The notes beneath the pieces were generated by a model, which saw only the letters and a program-made list of their open reading frames with translations, did no database searches and was not told the origin of the DNA. A stretch of DNA of 64,000 nucleotides from Anisus vortex (Eukaryota > Mollusca > Gastropoda > Planorbidae), in NCBI GenBank assembly GCA_949126835.1, contig OX421508.1, positions 14,834,272 to 14,898,271 of the forward strand. Direction: 5' to 3'. Position numbers and translations under genes: made by a program. Of this stretch, positions 24,501 through 35,383 are shown piece after piece; position 1 is the first letter of the stretch, and every line of letters begins with the position of its first letter.

Positions 24501-26343
24501 ACAAAAGCAAGAAACGACAACCCTGTTGACTATTAGAATAGAAGACACAAAAGCTAGATGAGACAACCCTGTTGACTATTAGAATAGAAGACACAAAAGC
24601 TAGATAAAACAACCCTGTTGACTATTAGAATAGAAGGAAAAAAAGCAAGAAAAGACAATCCTGTTGACTATTAGAATAGAAGACACAAAAGCTAGATGAG
24701 ACAACCCTGTTGACTATTAGAATAGAAGACACAAAAGCTAGACGAAACAAACCTAATCACTATTAGATTAGATGACACAATAGCAGGATGAGACAACTCA
24801 GAAAACCCTGCTGACAATTAGAATAGAAGACACAAAAGCTAGATAGGACAGCCCTGTTGACTATTAGAATAAAAGACACAAAAGCAAGATAAGACAACCC
24901 TGTTGACTATTAGACTATAAGACACAAGCTAGATTAGACAACCCTACTAACTATTAGAATAGATGGCATAATAGCAAAATGAGACAACTCAGACAACACA
25001 AAAGCTAGATGAGCCAACCCTGTTGACTATTAGAATAGAAGACACAAAAGCTAGATAAGACAACCCTGTTGACTATTAGAATAGAAGACACAAAAGCAAG
25101 ATAAGACAACCCTGTTGACTATTAGAATAGAAGAAACAAAAGCAAGATAAGACAACCCTGTTGACTATTAGAATGGATGACACAAAAGCTAGATAAGACA
25201 GCCCTGTTGACTATTAGAATAAAAGACACAAAAGCTAGATGAGACAACCCTGTTGACTATTAGAATAGAAGACACAAAAGCAAGATTAGACAGCCCTGTT
25301 GACTATTAGAACAGAAGACACAAAATCAAGATAAGACAACCCTGTTGACTATTAGAATAGTTGAAACAAAAGCAAGATAAGACAACCCTGTTGATTATTA
25401 GAATGGAAAACACAAAAGCTAGATAAGACAGCCCTGTTGACTATTAGAATAAAAGACACAAAAGCTAGATGAGACAACCCTGTTGACTATTAGAATAGAA
25501 GACGCAAAAGCAAGATGAGACAGCCCTGTTGACTATTAGAATAGAAGACACAAAAGCAAGATAAGACAACCCTGTTGACTATTAGAATAGAAGGCACAAA
25601 AGCAAGAAAAGACAACCCTGTTGACTATTTGAATAGAAGACACACAAGCTAGACGAGACAACCCTGTTGACAATTAGACTATAAGACACAAAAGCTAGAC
25701 GAGACAACCCTAATCACTATTAGATTAGATGACACAATAGCAGGATGAGTCAACTCAGAAATCCCTGTTGACTATTAGAATAGAAGGCACATAATCAAGA
25801 AGAGACAACCCTGTTGACCATTATGATAAAAGAAGACATTAACACATGAGACAACCCTGTTAATCATTAGAATAGAAGACAAAGGCAAGATGAGACAACC
25901 CTGTTGACTATTAGAATATATGACACAAAAGCAAGATGAGACAACCCTGTTGACTATTAGAATAGAAGACACAAAAGCTAGATAAGACAACCCTGTTGAC
26001 TATTAGAATAAAATACACAAAAGCAAGATAAGACAACCCTGTTGACTTTTAGAATAGAAGAAACAAAAGCAAGATAAGACAACCATGTTGACTATTAGAA
26101 TAGATGACACAAAAGCAAGATGAGGCAGCCCTGTTGACTATTAGAATAGAAGACACAAAATCAAAATAAGACAACCCTGTTGATTATTAGAATAGAAGAC
26201 ACAAAAGTAAGATGAGACAACCCTGTTGACTACTAAAATATAAGACACAAAAGCTAGATTGTCTCAACCCTGTTGACTATTAGAATAGAAGACACAAAAG
26301 CAAGATGAGACAACCCTATTGACTATTAGAATAGAAGACACAA
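21527..26343. repeat. 4.8-kb higher-order block, copy B
   Basis: Partner of the block at 16080-20895. The approximately 0.63 kb between the copies (20896-21526) is itself a further copy of the start of the block, at offsets of about 4700 and 747 bp. This implies at least two unequal exchange events. Confidence 0.85.
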
Positions 26344-27313
26344 ATTCTACATAAGACAGCCCTGTTGACTATTAGAATAGAAGACACAAAAGGAAGATGA
26401 GACAACCCTGTTGACTATTAGAATAGATGACACAATAGCAGGATGAGACAACTCAGACAACCCTGTTGACTTTTAGAAAAGAAGGCACAAAAGCAAGAAG
26501 AGACAACCCTGTTGACCATTCTGATAAAAGAAGACATTAATACATTATGACACAACCCTGTTAATCATTAGAATAGAAGACAAAAGCAAGATGAGACAAC
26601 CCTGTTGACTATTAGAATAGAAGACACAAAAGCAAGATAAGACAATCCTGTTGACTATTAGAATAGAAGACACAAAAGCTAGATAAGACAACCCTGTTGA
26701 CTATTAGAATAGAAGACACAAAAGCTAGATAAGACAACCCTGTTGACTATTAGAATAAAAGACACAAAAGCTAGATGAGACAACCCTGTTGACTATTAGA
26801 ATAGAAGACACAAAAGCAAGATGACACAACCCTGTTGACTATTAGAATAGAAGACACAAAATTAAGATGAGACAACCCTGTTGACTATTAAAATATAAGA
26901 CACAAAAGCTAGATGAGACAACCCTGTTGACTATTAGAATAGAAGACACAAAAGCTAGATAAGACAACCCTGTTGACTATTAGAATAGAAGACACAAAAG
27001 CTAGATGAGACAACCCTGTTGACTTTTAGAATAGAAGGTACAAAAGCAAGAAAAGACAACCCTGTTGACTATTAGAATAGAAGACACAAAAGCTAGATAA
27101 GACAACCCCGTTGACTATTAGAATAGAAGACACAAAAGCAAGATGAGACAGTCCTGTTGACTATTAGAATAGAAGACACAAAAGCAAGATGACACAACCC
27201 TGTTGACTATTAAAATATAAGACACAAAAGCAAGATAAGACAACCCTGTTGACTATTAGAATAGAAGACACAAAATTAAGATGAGACAACCCTGTTGACT
27301 ATTATAATATAAG

Positions 27314-27718
27314 ACCACTGTATATGACTTTATATTCTACCACTGTATATGACTTTATATTCTACCACTGTATATGACTTTATATTTTACCACTGTGTGG
27401 GACTTTATATTCTACCACTGTCTATGACTTTATATTCTACCACTGTATATGACTTTATATTCTACCACTGTATATGACTTTATATTCTACCACTGTCTAT
27501 GACTTTATATTCTACCACTGTATATGACGTTATATTTTACCACTGTGTGGGACTTTATATTCAACCACTGTATATGACTTTATATTCTACCACTGTATAT
27601 GACTTTATATTTTACCACTCTGTGGGACTTTATATTCTACCACTGTATATGACTTAATATTCTACCACTGTATATTCCTTTATATTTTACCACTGAGTGG
27701 GACTTTATATTTAACCAC
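27314..27718. repeat. 25-bp minisatellite, about 16 copies
   Basis: The unit is ccactgtatatgacttt plus atattcta, with variants (tgtgtggg, tgtctatg). It abuts the 46-bp array with no spacer, sharing only the junction word gaccactg. Confidence 0.95.
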
Positions 27719-27919
27719 TGGATTTATCAAGAATAGGATCAGGACTTTTAGATTTGACTTATCAATCATAGGATCAAGACTGTGTGTGATGCAGGTAAAA
27801 TATCATTTATAACTTCACATTTCTGTTATTTAGTCAATATTTTTATGTTCATATGGATTCTTAAAGTCTTATTGATTATTTTTTAAATATCTTTTTGTGT
27901 TAAAGTTAAAGGTTTTTGT

Positions 27920-28210
27920 TAAGGGCAAATAGTAAAGTAGTAATAATACATTAGGCATTAAACTATAATTTAGAAATACAACCTAATAACAATCTATTAC
28001 ATTGCAATGCTCAGATAAACATAAGGACAAAAACACTTTCCTTATCCCTTATGCAAGAATAAATGCATATAAACAAAACAGGAAAACAAGTAACTTAACC
28101 TCATTTAAAACATTAATAGAAATGCAGGTCTAGACTCTAACCACATATGTGCTTTAATACAATAATCTTCTGTATATATGGAGCGTCTGTAATGTATAAG
28201 ATAAGATAAG
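27920..28210 (+). mobile_element. LINE 3'-end relic (CR1/Jockey-like), + strand
   Basis: It matches by eye the reverse complement of the LINE at 49484-50388. Shared words include agtaaagtagtaataataca, aaaacactttccttatccct and aataatcttctgtatatatgg-type 3' UTR. Relative to that copy it lacks about 50 bp that encode the FFPSGIRAWNGF motif. It ends in (ATAAG)n. It is broken by stops and is a dead fragment. Confidence 0.7.
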
Positions 28211-28999
28211 TGCTGATCAAAAAGCAAGACTATTCCACACTGTTAATTGTGTAGGCAAAAATCTTGTTCACATAAAAAGTTTTTGTTATCATACCTGAAA
28301 AAGTATCCTATAAATAGAATGAAAATGTCTTTAATTTAGCCTTTATATAGTTGTATCCAGTTAGATTATTTTCTATGTTTTTGCTAACAGGAAATTCCAT
28401 CAGTTGGATATAATCATCCTCATTCAGGCTTCTAGAGTTTGTGTTTTGCTGCAGGTAAAACATGTTTTTAATTTCACAGGTTCTAGAAATTGTGTTAAAC
28501 TCATGAGCTTGTTATAATTTAAACAATAATTTTTTTTTCTATTGTAGCATTGATAGGTGAATTCCAATTATTCCAACTTGGTTCACTGCATTCTTTACTT
28601 TTTAAATTAAGATCTCTAAGTATTTTTATTTCAGTGATTGCCTTTATATTTGCTTTGTAAGTTTCAACTTCAGTTACTAATAAAAATAAAAAATTACTTT
28701 AAACTATTGAACTGAACCAAACAAGACTTGTGTGTTTTTTTTAACAATAACATAAAGTAAATATGGATATGTAAAGTTAATATAGATATGTGGCTGAAGC
28801 AGTTTAATGAGCATGTAATCTAAATTTAAATATTTTTTTTATATCCAACATTTTACACATTGTTCTAGAGACTAGATTCACAATACATCATTAACGGACC
28901 TGTTTGAAAATGAAATACCTACATTAAGGTAGGCCTATGTATATGTTTTATTTGAAGGTTGTTTTATGTGGACACATTGTGTGGACTTGAAACATTTTG
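28211..28999. other. AT-rich stretch, one exon-like segment considered and rejected
   Basis: A 64-nt segment at 28391-28454 has an acceptor-like tttgctaacag before it and cag followed by gtaaaa after it. Its reading is not convincing. I see no other feature. Confidence 0.4.
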
Positions 29000-30202
29000 A
29001 ATAAAGTATTTCATTAGATGGACTTTATTGAGTTATGGTTTACATTGTATAGAGTATTTCATTAGATGGACTTAATTGAGTTATGGTTTACATTGTATAG
29101 AGTATTTCATTAGATGGACTTTATTGAGTTATGGTTTACATTGTATAGAGTATTTCATTAGATGGACTTTATTGAGTTATGGTTTACATTGTATAGAGTA
29201 TTTCATTAGATGGACTTTATTGAGGTAATGTTTACATTGTATAGAGTATTTCATTAGATGGACTTTATTGAGTTATGGTTTACATTGTATAGAGTATTTC
29301 ATTAGATGGACTTTATTGAGTTATGGTTTACATTGTATAGAGTATTTCATTATATGGACTTTATTGAGTTATGGTTTACATTGTATAGAGTATTTCATTA
29401 GATGGACTTTATTGAGTTATGGTTTACATTGTATAGAGTATTTTATTAGATGGACTTTATTGAGTTATGGTTTACATTGTATAGAGTATTTCATTAGATG
29501 GACTTTATTGAGTTATGGTTTACATTGTATAGAGTATTTCATTAGATGGACTTTATTGAGGTAATGTTTACATTGTATAGAGTATTTCATTAGATGCACT
29601 TTATTGAGTTATGGTTTACATTGTATGGAGTATTTCATTAGATGGACTTTATTGAGTTATGGTTTACATTGTATAGAGTATTTCATTAGATGGACTTTAT
29701 TGAGGTAATGTTTACATTGTATAGAGTATTTCATTAGATGCACTTTATTGAGTTATGGTTTACATTGTATGGAGTATTTCATTAGATGGACTTTATTGAG
29801 TTATGGTTTACATTGTATAGAGTATTTCATTAGATGGACTTTATTGAGTTATGGTTTACATTGTATAGAGTATTTCATTATATGGACTTTTTTGAGTTAT
29901 TGTTTACATTGTATAGAGTATTTCATTAGATGGACTTTTTTGAGGTATTGTTTACATTGTATAGAGTATTTCATTAGATGGACTTTATTGAGGTATTGTT
30001 TACATTGTATAGAGTATTTCATTAGATGGACTTTATTGAGGTATTGTTTACATTGTATAGAGTATTTCGTTAGATGGACTTTATTGAGGTATTGTTTACA
30101 TTGTATAGAGTATTTCGTTAGATGGACTTTATTGAGGTATTGTTTACATTGTATAGAGTATTTCATTAGATGGACTTTATTGAGTTATTGTTTACATTGT
30201 AT
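29000..30202. repeat. 48-bp minisatellite, about 25 copies
   Basis: The unit is ggactttattgagttatgg, tttacattgtatagagta and tttcattagat. At 48 bp (16 codons) the unit keeps frames open on both strands, giving repeated YGLHCIEYFIRWTLLS or KYSIQCKQYLNKVHLT peptides. The 5' two thirds use gagttatgg, and the last six or so units switch to gaggtattg. A three-unit block with gaggtaatg and tgtatggag is itself duplicated near 29560-29770. Confidence 0.95.
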
Positions 30203-30203
30203 T

Positions 30204-30600
30204 AAGATAAGATAAGATAAGATTGCTTTATTGATCCAAATAAATGGAAATTTGACTGGATTACATAAATACCGTCTTTCAGCATACCTAAAACAATATT
30301 AAAGAACTATTTGTACTCAAACACAATAGACATTCACGCACACTATCATACCATTTATCATACAAGACAAAAGAGTCTCACTGGCAGTGGAACAAAAGAG
30401 TTCCTAAATCTCTCTGTTCTTGCCCTTATTGAAAGAAGCCGACCACTTCGACTAGATATTATGTAACTATCATGAAGCGGGTGTGCATGATCTTGGAGGA
30501 TTTTATCAATCATAGACAGGCACCTTGAACTGAAAATATCAGCAAGAGATGGTAATTGGGTCTGTGTAGTACGAGAGGCTTACTTGGACTTCATTAGAGT
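30204..30600 (-). mobile_element. retroelement 3' end with (ATCTT)n tail, - strand
   Basis: On the + strand it starts with aagataagataagataagat followed by tgctttattgatccaaat, which on the - strand is an AATAAAG-containing 3' end with a pentameric tail, typical of a non-LTR element. Upstream sequence (to about 30600) is less AT-rich than the flanks but not clearly translatable. It inserted at the right edge of the 48-bp array. I cannot assign the clade. Confidence 0.45.
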
Positions 30601-30950
30601 GTTATCTATATTTATTAAAATGTATTCATAGGACAATCTACTGGTTTTCCTTAGCCTACATCCTGCACATTATTCAACTGAACTATAAATACCTAACAAC
30701 CTAACTTTATCACTACTTGCATGTGCTATTTATAGCATGAATCAAGTAGACAAACAGTTGGCTGTTATTGTAAAATGTATTTTAACGGTTTCTTAAAGCA
30801 TTGTTGTTTTTAAAATTTGTTTTGTTTCAGTTACTTTCTTTTAGAAGGATTTTTACCCGAGTCTACCCAGCTCTAAAGAGAACCTAAAATTACTTAGAGA
30901 CAAAAAAGGTATCATGGCCACAGAATCCCTTTGTTTATCAAGGCCTTGGA
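30601..30950. other. AT-rich stretch without recognised features
   Basis: I see nothing in it on either strand. Confidence 0.5.
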
Positions 30951-31146
30951 AATAATAATTGTTTTTTATATAGCGCTCCTATCATGCTATTAGCATGCTC
31001 AGAGCGCTCTAGTAGATTATTGCATCCACTAGGCCCAAAACTCCTGCAGGGCGACAGATCGGTCGGTAGCAGGGATAGAACCTTTGACGTGTTAGTTGGT
31101 TTTTGGTTTACAGTCTAATGAACAAACCGCAGGACCAGCCGACTTT
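30951..31146 (-). mobile_element. tRNA-derived SINE, family A
   Basis: Read on the - strand it has a tRNA-like head with B box GGTTCTATCC (31073-31082), a body containing ccctgcaggagttttgggcc, and a tail gcgctatataaaaaacaatt ending in AT-rich trinucleotides. The same body is present at 44984-45192 and 47161-47383. Confidence 0.8.
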
Positions 31147-31793
31147 GCTAGACTGATAAAACAACATAATTAAAAAGAAATAATTAACTTTCATGCTGAA
31201 ATATGTTTTATTCTTTGCTTAAAAAGAACAGAAAGCAATTTAATAGAACAATAAATTGTGTAAATCCATAAGTAAATTGTCTGTCAGGAATAATTCAGTT
31301 TAATCTTTGCTTCTCATATGCTTTTCAGAATTAATTCCTCAAACTGCAATGGCTGGTGGAACAACCTTAACTAAGATAAGTGTAACAATCATCACTGGCC
31401 TATAGAATATACATGTTACACTGTTACACAGAGCATTTACGCAAACATAAGAAAAATCATATTCATACATATAATCTCATTCATACACACACTCTTTCTC
31501 ACTAGGGGTTAATTGGGTTATTATTTGAAAAATTGTTTCATAAAGGGGGTCTAATAGTGTTTGGTGACCGCTCATTTTCAAAGGTAGCGCTGAAGAACAT
31601 TTTGGCCATAAGAAAATGGGCACTCTGAAATAATTTATTATCATCTACGTCTAGGCCTTCTATTTTAATTTTAAATGCACATAGATAGGTCTACTGGTGT
31701 TTTCTTCTTATTATTTTTAAATAATGTAATTTCTCCATTTAAAAACTTTAAGCGAGAAAAATTGGGATTTTAGAATAAAACGTGTTCAAGCGT
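31147..31793. other. AT-rich stretch without recognised features
   Basis: I see no coding, RNA or element signature in it. Confidence 0.5.
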
Positions 31794-32013
31794 TGTGAGC
31801 TCTGGGTATATTATAGGCCTAGGCTACATCCACACACTGAGTGGAGTGGTCTGGGTATATTATAGTATTTATAGGCCTAGGCTATATCCACAGACTGAGT
31901 GGAATGGTCTGGGTATATTATAGGCCTAGGCTACATCCACACACTGAGTGGAGTGGTCTGGGTATATTATAGGCCTAGGCTACATCCACACACTGAGTGG
32001 AATGGTCCGAAAT
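31794..32013. repeat. 49-bp minisatellite, about 4 copies
   Basis: The unit holds ctgggtatattataggccta, ggctacatccacacactg and agtggagtggt. The second copy has a 10-bp insertion. Confidence 0.92.
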
Positions 32014-32530
32014 ATAAAAAAATATGTTGCGTTGTTCGTCCCTCGTTTCCGATGATAACCACGTTTCCCAATAGCCCTATTCATTTTTCCCAATTCTGTT
32101 TAGGCTCCAAAAATTCTTAACAATAATATTATAAACAACCATCCTTATATAAAGTCTATTATAAAAGAAAACGGCGATATTTTCATTTTAAAACTACCCT
32201 TGGCAAACGTTTCTTTAAAATTTGGCTAAAGCATAATTTCTTTGGCCTACATTTGATTTTGGCCAAAGTGGTATGTTGACATCGAGAGGGAGGAGGAGCT
32301 CTTTTAATTCGCTATTGGCGAAAACAACCGAGCCTTTTACTTACCCGCTGTTTTTTTCTAAAGGGAGATTAGGCTTCTCTGTTGCCTTATGCGAGCCGAC
32401 AGCACCTTACACGCTTTGAAATGGCCCAGTACCGTATTGCTTTTCCACCCCATCTTACCAAAAACCTACGTTCTCAAGCTGACTGTGTGTGGTTCCTGAT
32501 AGGCGAGAAATTAAATTCAATTCCCTGCAT
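32014..32530. other. stretch leading into the Helitron relic, unassigned
   Basis: Moderately GC-richer from 32280 on. A chance open frame covers 32382-32747, but the homologous frame of the following relic is a different one. It may be an upstream, unrecognisable part of the same Helitron. Confidence 0.3.
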
Positions 32531-32875
32531 TTTGGAAGCCGTCTTTTTCAGCAGTATCTCGTGGATACGTACGTTCGATTGGAACGCGATCGTATTCAGT
32601 AGATCAAGAACAATCAAAAGAAGATATTATTATATGCTGACAAATACATTGGAGTCCCCCGTTTTCTTCAAGATCTGGAAGAAAAGAATAATGCTGATAT
32701 TGGTGAAAGTATTAGGCCTATTCTACCCTCATCGTTTCCAGGCTTGAATATAGACTACGGTGAACACTTTGAAGATGCTGTGGCTATTGTTCGCTGTTAT
32801 GCTCTGCAATTTTTATTAGTCGTAAAGAATCTCATTGAAGATGGAGTTGTTCTACTAATAACAGCTTATCAATAA
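32531..32875 (+). pseudogene. Helitron Rep/helicase fragment (Helitron_like_N region), decayed
   Basis: A single frame reads FGSRLFQQYLVDTYVRLERD, then a TAG in place of a sense codon, then IKNNQKK, a degenerate stretch, ILPSSFPGL, and HFEDAVAIVRCYALQ before a TAA at 32873-32875. The order RLFQQYxVDxYVRxExxRL, then IxxNQKxLR, ILPSSFxG and DAMAIVR is characteristic of the N-terminal domain of Helitron Rep-helicase proteins, which nick and transfer single-stranded DNA during rolling-circle transposition. The HUH nuclease and helicase domains are not present downstream. One internal stop and loss of the rest make it non-functional. Recognition is from family knowledge without a search. Confidence 0.75.
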
Positions 32876-33160
32876 GCATTAATTAAATTATATAACCAAG
32901 TAATTGTTCTTTTGAAAGCCCTTAAAGCAGATTACAATAGATATTGTAATGAAAAAAAAGAGATGACTACAAAATACATTTGTAGGCCCATACCTGATTA
33001 AATATACTCCCTTTAAATAGTAACCTAAATTATATGCATGTATCTTATTGTTTTAAAGATCTTTGATGTTAAAGATATGTATCAAATATTCTAACAATAT
33101 TATTAATTTCACCCTATAAAGACCGATCTCAGATCGGTAACCCCGATATTATATATATAA
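32876..33160. other. AT-rich stretch downstream of the Helitron relic
   Basis: No helicase remnant or other feature is visible. A small palindrome, ccgatctcagatcgg, lies near 33124-33138. Confidence 0.4.
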
Positions 33161-33164
33161 AGAG

Positions 33165-33245
<81 letters not shown>
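33161..33245. repeat. compound microsatellite (AG)n(ATAG)n
   Basis: About 45 bp of AG repeats are followed by about 10 copies of ATAG. Confidence 0.97.
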
Positions 33246-33378
33246 AAGATAGACTTCCGACAGACGGACACACAAACACATATTTTTCAGTCATATTTTT
33301 TCTTTCATTCATCCACAGACTAGATCATACCATCTATTATATATTTCGTCTGATATTTAACTTTGACACTGTTCTTAG

Positions 33379-33685
33379 TTTTGGCAACAACTTTCGTCGA
33401 GTCTTCTGTAGACTCTATTTCTCCCGCTGCATTTGCATCAGGTTACCTTCAACAGCTAACACTGCCGTTAACTGGACATCACAACCTAATCTATGTGAGG
33501 ATCTGTTGCAGAACAAGTCAATCACAGGAGCCGTCCACTCTCTACTGCCCAGGGGTCATAACGAGGACATAGGAACCACAGACAGGCTTATTGATTCATG
33601 TGAAGGATTCATGAAGCCACAAACGGGCTCATTGGTTCATGTGAATGATTCATGGAACCACAGACAGGCTCATTGGTTCATGTGA
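33379..33685 (+). CDS. candidate last exon, GPCR-like helix 8 and C-terminal tail
   Basis: After a plausible acceptor (tttgacactgttcttag, AG at 33377-33378) the frame reads FGNNFRRVFCRLYFSRCICIR, followed by about 80 residues to a TGA at 33683-33685. F-x3-F-R-R-x-F-x-x-L with following cysteines is the helix-8 and palmitoylation pattern that follows NPxxY in class A GPCRs. The tail that follows is polar (LPSTANTAVNWTSQPN). From about 33563 the codons come from the 41-bp minisatellite, so the C-terminus is repeat-encoded. No transmembrane exon is seen upstream in this window, so the gene may have long introns or this may be an orphan duplicate. The frame stays open upstream of the acceptor, and a second acceptor-like AG (33317-33318) exists. 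The helix-8 reading is inference. Confidence 0.4.
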
Positions 33686-34390
33686 ATGATTCATGGAACC
33701 ACAGACAGGCTCATTGGTTCATGTGAATGATTCATGGAACTACAGACAGGCTAATTGGTTCATGTAAATGATTGATGGAGCCACAGACAGGCTCATTGGT
33801 TCATGTGAATGATTTATTGATGGAGCCACAGACAGGCTCATTGGCTCATGTGATTTATGGAGCAACAAACTGGCTCATTGGCTCATGTGAATGATTTATT
33901 GATGTAACCACAGACAGCTTATTGGCTCATGTGAACGATTTATGGATAAAGCCACAGACAGGCTCGTTGGCTCATGTGAATGATTCTTAGAGCCACAGGC
34001 AGGCTCATTGGCTCATGTGAATGATTTATTGATGGAACCATAGACAGGCTCATTGGCTCATGTTAATGATTTATTGATGGAACCACAGACAAGCTCATTG
34101 GCTCATGTGAACGATTTATAGACGAAACCACAGACAGGCCTATTGTCTCATGTGAATGATTTATGGGGCCACAGACAGCCTCAAAGGCTTATGTCAATGA
34201 TTCATAGAGCCACAGAAATACTGATATTGTATCAGTCGAATTATTCTATAACCACACACAGACACTACTTTGTATCAGTTGAATTCTTCATGAATCCGCA
34301 AACAGGCTTGTTGCCTCAAATGAATGATTCATGGAACTAAAAACAAACTCATTAATTCAGATTAATGCTTTGTGGAGCCATTGAATCAAA
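33560..34390. repeat. 41-46 bp minisatellite, about 18 copies
   Basis: The unit holds ggaaccacagacaggctcat followed by tggttcatgtgaatgattcat. Copies diverge toward the right, with insertions of ttattgatg, and the last copies are barely recognisable. Confidence 0.92.
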
Positions 34391-34680
34391 AGTGTAAGCT
34401 TGCAACATCGTTGCTTCGTTTATTGTGCTTCTATTAAAATGTAAACGGTTTTCGTCCTCTTAATATTTGAATTTCGTGTGAACTATTATATATATCTGGA
34501 CTAAACTTCTGTATCATATAAAATGTTATAACTCTAACTTTTGAATCTTTGAAATTTCTTGTTTTTAAATTTAAATCTAACGAAATTTGACATTTAAATA
34601 TGAGAATTGGGTGAGGTTTCATGCCTAATCTTTTCAACTTTGTGAATCCAATTGCGTACATCATATCATATCATATCATA
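34391..34680. other. AT-rich stretch ending in an (ATCAT)n pentamer run
   Basis: Non-coding sequence. The pentamer run at about 34660-34684 straddles the left boundary of the Helitron. Confidence 0.5.
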
Positions 34681-34974
34681 TCATTAATATATATAAATCT
34701 CAAAAGGAATATGTATGTGGCTATGTACGTACCGCATAATCTTTTTAAATACTGGACATAAAAACGTGATATTTACTACAAATATTCTTTGCGTTACGGC
34801 GGTGAACACTGTCAAGTTTTTAAGAAAATTTAAATGACCGCAGTGGTCAGTTTGGTCAAAAAAACGCGAAAAAAACACAACTTTTGATTCACATTGACTT
34901 TGCCAGTACAACTTTTTATAATTTATCTTCACAAAATGAAAAAAAAACGGATGGCGTTGAGATTATTTTCAGGA

Positions 34975-35049
34975 TGACGTCATCAGAGTTTGCGCATGGA
35001 TTTTGTAGCAATGAAGGGACATTTTTCATTCATGTTTAAATTGACGTCA
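34975..35049. promoter_or_regulatory. two CRE-type palindromes in a 67-bp duplication
   Basis: TGACGTCA occurs at 34975-34982 and at 35042-35049, each heading a related segment that ends in tcatgtttaaat or ttatgtttaaat. The palindrome matches the CREB/ATF consensus. It lies in a Helitron, and a regulatory function is not shown. Confidence 0.35.
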
Positions 35050-35383
35050 TCAAACTATGTACATTGATTTTATCTCAATGACGGGAACAAATTTTCTTTA
35101 TGTTTAAATTGCCTACGTGCCGTAAACAACATAAATTCTTTACACTACCAATACTGTAGTTGATTTTCTTAATCTATCACTACTTTAATACTTTACACTG
35201 TGAATACATGACTTAAAGCTAATTAATAATTTAAAACTTAAAAAACATAGGACAAAGCAAATAGATTTAGCATTTTTTTCTGTTTCGGGAAGTAATACCA
35301 ACGCCTTACTAAGCTTATTTAAACGCAGTGGACCTGGTTACACTCTATATTTAAGCGTTGCGTATTTATGCCTTTTTACAAGG

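Larger units (their letters stand above)
10132..27313. repeat. giant 46-bp minisatellite array, about 17.2 kb, roughly 370 units
   Basis: The consensus unit is gacacaaaagcaagatgaga plus caaccctgttgactattaga plus atagaa (46 bp). Units vary mainly at gcaagat/gctagat, gatgag/gataag and acaacc/acagcc, while ccctgttgac is the most conserved core. A distinct variant unit with ccattctgataaaagaagac recurs about 17 times and marks higher-order periods. The array is interrupted by no transposon. It ends abruptly in a different repeat at 27314. Frames through it give short LVNRVVSS-like peptides, which reflect the repeat. Confidence 0.97.

Noticed and set aside
14915..25990. Repeated small - strand frames (SSILIVNRVVSS-type peptides) in the 46-bp array
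   Set aside because: They are forced by the repeat unit, recur at every higher-order copy and have no splice or domain evidence.
10132..27313. CRISPR-like array
   Set aside because: Units are contiguous 46-mers without unique spacers, and the genome is eukaryotic.
28391..28454. Exon-like 64-nt segment between AG and GT
   Set aside because: Frame 1 stops (EIPSVGYNHPHSGF then TAG), and the only open frame is a low-confidence hydrophobic peptide. There is no partner exon.
29268..30215. Open frames on both strands giving 16-residue repeats (HCIEYFIRWTLLSYGL)
   Set aside because: A 48-bp unit keeps any stop-free frame open. Both strands are open at once, and there is no start context or conserved flank.
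31073..31083. Functional tRNA gene
   Set aside because: There is a B box but no acceptor-stem pairing or CCA-compatible end, and the body and tail are those of a SINE.
32382..32747. 121-codon frame over the Helitron relic
   Set aside because: The Helitron homology is in a different frame. This one shows no recognisable domain.
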